Below are positions 57,265 through 64,000 of a DNA stretch of 64,000 nt, in pieces; positions within the stretch are counted from its first letter, which is position 1, and each line of letters opens with the position of its first letter. The notes under the pieces are model-generated. The model saw only the letters and a program-made list of their open reading frames with translations. It did not search any database and was not told the origin of the DNA. A program made the translations under genes and the position numbers. The DNA comes from Cordilura impudica (taxonomy: Eukaryota > Arthropoda > Insecta > Diptera > Scathophagidae): NCBI GenBank assembly GCA_963682025.1, contig OY821517.1, positions 300,704,844-300,768,843 on the forward strand, written 5' to 3'.

Positions 57265-57709
57265 TTTCAAATTTTAATTGCTGACCAAAAAAACAAACAA
57301 ACAATAACACATGTTTTCTTCGAATGCATATGTTTTTTATCTTATGTTTTCTTCGAATGCGCAACCGACAGAGTTGTATTTTGAATATTAATAAAATGTA
57401 GAAATATGTGAAATATTTATAATTATAATATTGTACAGATAATATTATAATATAAATGACATTTTTTTAACAAACAATTTTAATTTTCATTGATAATTCT
57501 TAGTTTAAATGTCAAATTCGAAAATAGCGCTATCTATTACCAAATGGAAACAATTACTTTCGAAGAAATATATTGCTGGAGTAGGAATAGACCAACTTCA
57601 GCGACAAATGTGAGTTACATTTTCGTAAAAAAAAACGAGTGGCACTTATGTGAAATTCTGTGTGTGAGAACGAGATGGCATGAAAAATGTAACTGCCGCT
57701 TGCATTGTG

Positions 57710-57838
57710 AACGATGCTTTATACTCAAATATTCAGGTTGCTTCACTCCTGGTTACCTGTAACCATAAGCCTTCTTTTACTGAATTGTAAAAAGTCAGTA
57801 TCATCACTGGATAATATTATTTCATTATATTCTGTATC
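57710..57838. other. Short stretch between Harbinger end and Tigger remnant
   Basis: Possibly Tigger 3' non-coding sequence. Confidence 0.3.
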
Positions 57839-58190
57839 TTAAGTTAATGAATTAGGATTGATATGAACAACTTTCGATGTGAATGAATTTGGTTCCTGCT
57901 TATCAAGATCACTTTTATAGTCATTTGATGTATGAACCATTTCAATTAGTTCATCTTCATTTAATTCGCTGTCCACCATTAATTCAACAATATCTGTCTC
58001 AGCCAAGTCTTCGAAACCTTCTCCTAATGAATAAGAATATTCATTTTCCAAAACTACTCTAGAGTTTTCCGCATTAACCACATCAGGCCATACTGCTTTC
58101 TAATACCCGCGGAGTGTTGATTTTTTTAATTCAGAATACGCACTCCTACAAACTTAACACAGTCTAAAATTGTAAATCTTTTCCAAGCTT
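57839..58190 (-). pseudogene. pogo/Tigger-like transposase C-terminal remnant
   Basis: Minus strand, near 58190: 'AWKRFTILDCVKFVG', then (after a frame slip) 'LKKSTLRGY' and 'KAVWPDVVNAEN', followed by an acidic tail 'EGFEDLAETDIVELMVDSEL' down to a stop at 57839. The W.K..LWPDVV context is known from the C-terminal part of jerky/Tigger DDE proteins. The catalytic core is missing, cut off by the DD41D element at about 58191. Confidence 0.55.
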
Positions 58191-59450
58191 CAAAAAAAAA
58201 ACAACTGAATATTATCTCAAATTTCTTTTTTTATTTGAAAGTACAACCCTTCCGGTTGGTTAATAATGGAAAATAATTTCATTCAAATGGCTGCCTCGGC
58301 TGGCCATGCAGTAGCCTACACGATCGGTCCAATTTTTAAGCACATTATCGATTGTGTGCAGCTGTATTTCACCAATGGCTTCACGACTATTGTCCTTTAA
58401 AGCGTTAATTGTCTCTGGCTTGTTGGCGTAACACTTATCTTTGAGGGCACCCCACAAATAATAGTCCAACGGTGTCAAATCGCAGCTCCGAGGTGGCCAA
58501 ACGACATCAGCTCTGCGGCTGATAATGCGATCTTCAAAAACAGGGCGCAAAACATCGAGTGTAGCTTCGGCTGTGTGGCACGTAGCGCCGTCCTGTTGAA
58601 ACCAAACGTTGCCAATATCCTCCTCTTCAATTTTTGTGAACAAAAATTCGTTCAACATGGCCCGATAACGATCGCCATTGACTGTAACGGCCACTCCTTG
58701 ATTATTTTCGAAGAAAAATGGCCCAATTATGCCTCTAGACCAAAATCCGCACCAAAAAGTGACTCGTTTTGGGTGTATCGGCTTTTCAATGTAAGCGTGC
58801 GGGTTTTCTGTGCCCAAATGCGAAAATTTTGCTTGTTTACATACCCGCCAAGATCAAAATGAGCTTCATCTGAAAAGATGATTTTTTTTTTGGCAAAGTC
58901 GGCATCTTCTGTAAGTCGATCGCAGGCCCACTTAGCGAAGCGAAAACGCATTGGATGGTCAGTTGGCTTCAACTCCTGAACCAATTGGACTTTGTATGGC
59001 GTCATACCAAGGTCTTTATGCAAAATTCGTTTCAATGTTGCCTCCGAAATGTTCAATTCTTGAGAACGACGGTGAATTGATGTTGATGGCGCTTCACGCA
59101 CACTTTCTGCCATATCAGCAATATTCTCGGGTGTACGCACTGTTTTTGGCTTTTCACGCTTTGGTTTATCGATGAGCATGCCAGTTTCTTTCACTTTTTT
59201 CACAAGATAACGAACATACGGAGCTGACGGTGCTTCTCTTCTTCCAAAATCCGTACGCAATTTTCGCACACATTCTGCAACATTACCATGATTTTCAAAG
59301 TAATGTCGCAATATTTCCCAGCGTTGTTCAAGCGTATACACAACCATATTCGTTCAGCGGAAGGATAAAACTAATTATCTGTCAAATCAGACATGAGCTA
59401 AGTGTTACCATTTACGAAATAAGCACTAGTTGAAAAAAAAAAAACGTTAG
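58191..59450 (-). mobile_element. DD41D element, second lineage
   Basis: Boundaries are approximate: the Tigger frame is lost at about 58190 and a Tc1-like remnant resumes near 59450. Near the right end 'ttcaactagtgcttatttcg' follows a T-run on the minus strand; no clean TIR pair could be read. Confidence 0.5.
58260..59347 (-). pseudogene. DD41D transposase, second lineage, one frameshift
   Basis: Minus strand from ATG at 59347 ('MVVYTLEQRWEILRHYF') to stop at 58260. HTH region, then 'IIFSDEAHFDLGGYVNKQNF' (first Asp), a frameshift at about 58815 (a G appears to be lost in the TGGGG run), then 'WFQQDGATCHTAEA' (second Asp) and 'PRSCDLTPLDYYLWG' (third Asp), again 41 residues between the last two. 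Otherwise complete. It is clearly diverged from the two 1306-bp copies (about half of the residues by eye). Confidence 0.85.
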
Positions 59451-59616
59451 ATGGCGGACCCTTTATTTTGCGACCGATATCTTCCTGGATGTCTTTGCCG
59501 AAGCATTCTATGATTTCGGAAGCATTAATTCTGGGATTTTCTTTTACTGACGCCAAAAAGATTCGCTTTTTTCGCTCAGATAGTTTGGTGTGATGACTAA
59601 AACAAGGTTTTGACAA
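59450..59616 (-). pseudogene. Tc1-like transposase N-terminal remnant
   Basis: Minus strand 'MSKPCFSHHTKLSERKKRIF' and 'LASVKENPRINASEIIECFG' has the pattern of the first helix-turn-helix of Tc1-type transposases. Nothing downstream survives. Family assignment is tentative. Confidence 0.4.
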
Positions 59617-60193
59617 AAGTGAATTAGCGGCTTTGTTGTTTTTAACGACGTGCTTCGCTGAGGAGTGAATTTTGCCAACGATTTTACAAAAATATTTACC
59701 TTAATTTCGAAGCTTGATTTTGGGACTCATCTCAAAAGACTCAAACAGAAGAAATATATTTAAGTCAAATCATCTTTACACAAAGAAGTTTTTCTTCTAC
59801 TAAAATAAAAGATCTATACGTCGCACAGTGGGGTATTGGACCTTGTTTTTGAGCCTTTAATTGACGATATTATGACATTTTCTCATAAAATACTTTGAAA
59901 CAAGAAAAAAAAAAACACGTTTTGTAGATATGATTCAGTGGAAAATTTTTTTTTAGCGATTTTTTTAAGAAAAGCAAAAGTGACTTTATATGTACATGCT
60001 ATGAAATTACACAGCCCTTTAAAATCCGCTAAATCTGAATACGGGCTCAAAATTAACTTAAAGGGTCTTGGATCGGCCCTAACCTAAAAAAAAACACAAC
60101 TTTAAGGGAGCTTTTTGCATTTATATTATTCTAATCATAAAACTCGATCTCTCAGTTAAAAAAATCGCTTTAATTACAACGTTCATATTCATC

Positions 60194-61472
60194 TTAATCT
60201 TCATATTCATCGCCATCACTATCCTCATCATGTACATCATCATCTTCATCTTCCTTGTCATCGTCAGGATTTTCCTTCTGCAATATTGGGGCTTTTAATA
60301 GCTCCAATGCCATTTTTAGTAAGCTCTGAGTTTTTTATACCCTATACCACTATGTGGTTTGGGTATAATGACTTTGTGCTGCTGTTTGAAACAACCAAAA
60401 ATATTTGACCTACACCGATCTTTAATTATACCGATCGAATCAGAATCACTATCTGATTTGATTTAACGATGTCCGTCCGTCCGTCCGTCCGTCTGTGTGT
60501 CCATGTAAAGCTTGTAATCAAACTGCAGGTCGCAAATATGAATATATTTTGATGATATTTGGTATTTAAGCTTTTATCGGCCATGGAATGAACGCTATTG
60601 AAATTGGTGAGAATCGGTCCATGTTCAGACCTAGCCCCCATACAAATGACCACTATGAAATCAACATATATTGCCATAAGATCCAAATTATCATACAAAT
60701 CTCAGTCAAATTAGGTTTATATGTATATATTACATCCATTAATCAGTAGTCCAAAAATGATCCCTATTGGACAACTCTTAGTCATAGGCACCATATAGAG
60801 CTGCTTCCCGATCTTCACTTAAATCTATCAAAAAACAAAAATATTGCACAGATTTTTCTCAAATTTGGTTTGTATATATTTTTTCAAAGTTTACGTGACT
60901 TTACCAAATATGGTCAGGATCGGTCCTTTTTTGGACCTAGTCTCCATATAGAAATATCATCCGATATGAACTTTTTCATATCTGCAGCCAAAAAAAATAT
61001 TAAAAATGCCACTCAAATTTGGTTTATGCTTATTTGCTATATCCAATTAATTGGACCGAAGAGATAGGGTCTCAAAACCATGGTATAGGGTATCGTATAG
61101 TCGGTCTAGACCGACTATAATTTTCTTACTTGTTTTTTTTTGCAATTTTCTCTTGCTTGAAATCAAAAGATCAGAAGTAATGAAAAACATATTCAAAATG
61201 TCTCTATTCGATTGCTCTCGGCTGACTTTTCGCGAAAATTTCTCTCTATCTTTTTTAAAATCTTTGTTATGCTCTTCCTGTGCTTCTACTGACAGCCGAC
61301 CAATTGGCAGCAAAGCATTTGTTATTATTTCTGGCCCATGAATAAAAAATTTGTGCAAAGTAGGAGGCATGTAATACCACGGATAATTTTGTACGAAATA
61401 TCTGGCTGTGTGGTGAGCAAATTCTTTAAATTTTGTTGCATCCACTTCATGACCACAATACACCACAATCAT
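60194..61472 (-). pseudogene. Transib transposase C-terminal fragment
   Basis: Minus strand 61472-61133: 'VDATKFKEFAHHTARYFVQN', 'YPWYYMPPTLHKFFIHGPEI', 'LPIGRLSVEAQEEHNKD' (catalytic Glu position kept as in 'SVEAQEE'), 'SNRDILNMFFITSD'. A PAL22 copy (60336-61132) follows, then the frame resumes at 60336-60194 with 'TQSLLKMALELLKAPIL', ending in an acidic tail (ENPDDDKEDEDDD and on) and stop at 60194. Same family as 51628-53566 but clearly diverged; that element ends at 'LLKSAIELLQE' without such a tail. Confidence 0.8.
60336..61132 (-). repeat. PAL22 repeat inside Transib remnant
   Basis: Complete: 'ataccctataccactatgtg' end at 60337, (GGAC)n at 60472-60493, perfect palindrome near 61098-61119, start acaagtaag at 61132. 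The host reading frame shows that it was inserted into an A-rich stretch of coding sequence. Confidence 0.9.
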
Positions 61473-62600
61473 TATTATATGATTGATTATTATTATTATG
61501 ATTGATCAGTAAACCAGTATAAAATACACATTTTATGAATGTGTTAAGAGAATTTCCGACTTGCCATTAACACTTTTCTACGAGGTACACAAATTTGAAA
61601 AACTAAGTAAAATCCATTTTTGAAAAGCACAACTTTTCAGCAGATTATTTTTTCGCTATACGCTTGGTCGGCAAAAAATTTGACCCACCCTAATGTATGC
61701 AAATACATGCTGCAATATTAAAAATTTTTAAAGCAAAATGTGACAATAAAACCGCAATAGCAACAACAGTAAGTACAAACTCTAAAAGAAGAAGAACCAC
61801 AACATCAAACACAAACAGAAGATAATTTATTAAAGAAAATGAGAATTTTTTCGCCTCAAGTTCGTGAACAAAAACTTGAATATTTAAAAAAAGGCGCAAA
61901 AGGGCACCCCAAGTTTTTGCAGCAATGTTGTGAAAGGTATATTCAACCAAATAAATGAAGAATTTGGGATCAACTAAGCCCAACTTATAACGATATATTT
62001 TTTGGACTCCACGAAAAAAAATTTTTTTTTAAATGTTGAGAGATATATTTAAAAAAAATTTTGTTCCCGAAAGGTAGTTAAATACCTGAAGTTGATGGCT
62101 CCATACTAAAATATAAGCTTTGCTTCGAGTTTTTTTTAGAAATAACACGTTGTAAAACGTAAAAACTTCAAACAGTCACCGAACGCAAGCGAATGACGAA
62201 TGAAAGCGCAACTTGCAGGTTGCATTGCGGGGGCACCGTTAATCCCAGAGATTTACTTTTTTTACACAAAGATGCAGAATTTTATCTATTTTTACCGGGT
62301 ACCAAAATTAATTGCAATATCTAAAAAAAATTTTCTTTTTGCGTTGTAAACAATAAAATTGAAGTGGAAACGTTGCGTAAGTTTTTCTTGAAAAACAAAT
62401 AAAATTCCTAATGTGTCAATGGTAAAAAGTTCGTAACTCAAAATATTTTATTAAAATTTTTTTAATATTTAAAATTTTTATATGCAAGTGTACGGATACT
62501 TTTTCCAGCAAGTGTATCTAACATAATTGCATCTTCCGAAGGGGGCTATACTTATTTAGGTGGCTCTTCCAGCCAAGGTGTTTTTAAAAAGTAATTATAA
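61473..62600. other. Unassigned stretch with one TE-like terminus
   Basis: 'aatttgacccaccctaatgt' (61677) is the inverse of the TTAGGGTGGGTCAA end seen at 18444 and 26276. Otherwise no gene; short ORFs are not credible. Confidence 0.4.
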
Positions 62601-62979
62601 TCTATAATATCAATAGGCTAGGCGATTTCTTGTGACCGATGTTTTGTTCTACTGTTTTATCCCAATTTTGACCAAACGTATATTATTTGAGGTATTTCTT
62701 TTTAGCCGATTTGCAGATTTACAGATTTTTAAATTTGTTCCCTTATTTTGAGAAAATTGCATTTAAAGTTGCTACTAACACATACATAAAATTATACAAT
62801 ACTATGTGTGTGTTTATTAAATTTGTTAATGTGTTTGTAATAAAAATTAGTTTATTTTTTGTGTTGAGTTGTGAATTGGCTATAATTGATTAGCGTAAAG
62901 ACCCTAAAGGTCTTTATTTAATGAAAAAATAAAATTTCCTAGAATTTGCACTCGAATTTCTAGGGCTAGAATCTGCTAG
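62601..62979 (+). mobile_element. Non-autonomous Helitron copy
   Basis: TCTATAATATCAATAGGCTA start, hairpin ACTCGAATTTCTAGG slightly decayed, CTAG end at 62976-62979 followed by T. Confidence 0.8.
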
Positions 62980-63464
62980 TTTATATTATCTTACTAACAT
63001 TCCAAATAAAACACTAATATTTACTATAAAAGTATTCATTCGACTGCTCAAAGAGATAAATGTAAGTTTGTTATTCTGATTTTAGCTCATTGAAATAATT
63101 GATTTAACTTTCTCACTCTCCCAAAGAATATATTTAAACTTCTTACCAATTAACTAAACTGAGAAATATTAAACAAACTTAAAATTTCCAGCTTCAAATC
63201 TTCTAATCTTTCAAATGCGACCTATCCCAAATCATTAATTACACCGGGAAACTACTAAAGTACACGTGAAGTACGATTATTTTTTATTGTGGTGTGCCAA
63301 ATTTGAAAATGACAACAAAAACAGTTTTTATATTTTTTATATTTCCTGATTTTTCCACATTTCTAAATGTGAATTTTAGTCGGAAAAAACATTTTTTTAT
63401 GTTTAATAAAATAAATAAAGTACCAATTTCATTTGAGAATAATGTAAGTATGTATGTCTACTCA
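62980..63464. other. Unassigned AT-rich sequence between two Helitrons
   Basis: No ORF of note and no RNA gene. Confidence 0.35.
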
Positions 63465-63830
63465 CTAGCAGATTCCAGCGCTCGAAATTCGAGTGCTATT
63501 TCTAGGCAGCTTTATTTTTCAACTTAGCCAATTCACAAACCAACACTTTTATGGTTTATTATTATTGTGAATGAAGATAACAAACTCATTAACAAACACA
63601 TTAAAAAATTAAATAAAACACACATAGCATATGTCTAATTTTATGTATGTGTTAGTAGCAACTTTAAATGTAATTTACTCAAAATAAGGGAAAAAATTTA
63701 AAAATTGTAAATCTGCAAAACGGCTAAAAAGAAATACCTTTCAATTAATATACGTTTGGTCAAAATTGGGATAAAACGGTAGAACAAAACATCGGTCACA
63801 AGAAATCGCCTAGCCTATTAATATTATAGA
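63465..63830 (-). mobile_element. Non-autonomous Helitron copy
   Basis: CTAG at 63465-63468, hairpin GCTCGAAATTCGAGTGC intact, TC start complement at 63829-63830. Opposite orientation to the previous copy. Confidence 0.8.
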
Positions 63831-64000
63831 TATTGTAACTTACCAGCTTGGTTCTTTCTAACTCGAGAAAGAGTGACAGGAGAAATCATCAATGGTTCTT
63901 GAGTTATAGCTAAATAACTAAGCAAACAAACATCAATATAGGACTAAAATAGAAAAGATCATTAAAAAAAAGTTATACGAGATAACGCAAAACCCAACTT

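Larger units (their letters stand above)
54744..57709. mobile_element. PIF/Harbinger element with two convergent genes
   Basis: Inverted ends CACAATGCAAGCG at 54744 and (inverted) 57709, followed by further partial matches. A second repeat of the motif, CGTTCACAATGCAA at 54771, matches the extended right end at 57700-57713. Holds a transposase (plus) and a MADF partner protein (minus), the standard pair for this superfamily. Flanking 3-mers aat and aac are only a weak TSD. Size 2966 bp. Confidence 0.75.
59824..61472 (-). mobile_element. Second Transib remnant, split by PAL22
   Basis: Candidate terminus CACAGTGGGGTATTGGACC at 59824, preceded by CGTCG (59819-59823), which fits the CGNCG target preference reported for Transib. 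The transposase C-terminal part is inside. The other terminus and 5' coding part are missing. Confidence 0.55.

Noticed and set aside
57490..57762. 90-codon Cys-rich ORF at the Harbinger right end
   Set aside because: It spans the inverted repeat end, has no match, and the Cys content is not in a known pattern.

Overview
The window reads as nuclear DNA of a higher dipteran, most likely a calyptrate (muscoid) fly. It is strongly AT-rich, has fly-like short introns, and holds one recognisable host gene: the first coding exon of the sex-determination gene doublesex (dsx, plus strand, CDS 36545-37502, exon probably 35913-37502, splice donor at 37503). The N terminus and DM zinc module match fly DSX closely. 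I found no later dsx exon, so sequence after 37502 is probably dsx intron. Sequence before 35912 is probably upstream intron or promoter-side DNA. The species cannot be fixed from this alone.

Almost everything else is transposable-element sequence, often nested, and several insertions can be resolved to the base from their target-site duplications (TSDs). 0-10 kb: decayed LINE reverse-transcriptase copies, a tRNA-headed SINE inside one of them, and non-autonomous Helitrons. 10-20 kb: a fly repeat I call PAL22 (it begins with a 22-bp palindrome and ends in a GGAC-rich segment), a 30-bp-TIR MITE, tandem arrays and a long AT-rich stretch with a weak candidate promoter. 20.8-22.6 kb: a piggyBac element with TTAA duplications. 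22.8-32.2 kb: alternating Helitron and PAL22 copies. 32.3-35.1 kb: a pyrimidine array, then a 2-kb foldback element whose left arm holds an intact DD41D mariner-like element.

37.5-46.5 kb (dsx intron): a degenerate 18-bp array, LINE remnants, a DD34D mariner split by a LINE with a 12-bp TSD, and a 37-bp-TIR element with a PAL22 copy inside. 46.86-53.91 kb: a three-level nest. A hAT element (BED plus hAT transposase) contains a Transib element (RAG1-like transposase, TSD TAACG), which contains a second, near-identical intact DD41D element (TSD TA). A SINE sits separately in the hAT gene. 54.4-59.6 kb: a pogo/Tigger-like remnant holding a two-gene PIF/Harbinger element (transposase plus MADF partner) and a third, frameshifted DD41D element. 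59.8-61.5 kb: a second Transib remnant split by PAL22. 62.6-63.8 kb: two more Helitrons.

The most interesting points are the Transib ends, which carry a CACWGTG heptamer and an ACAAAAATA nonamer at spacings of 14 and 24 bp (recalling V(D)J recombination signals), the exact nest around them, and two 1306-bp DD41D copies with full ORFs lying in opposite orientation on either side of the dsx DM exon.
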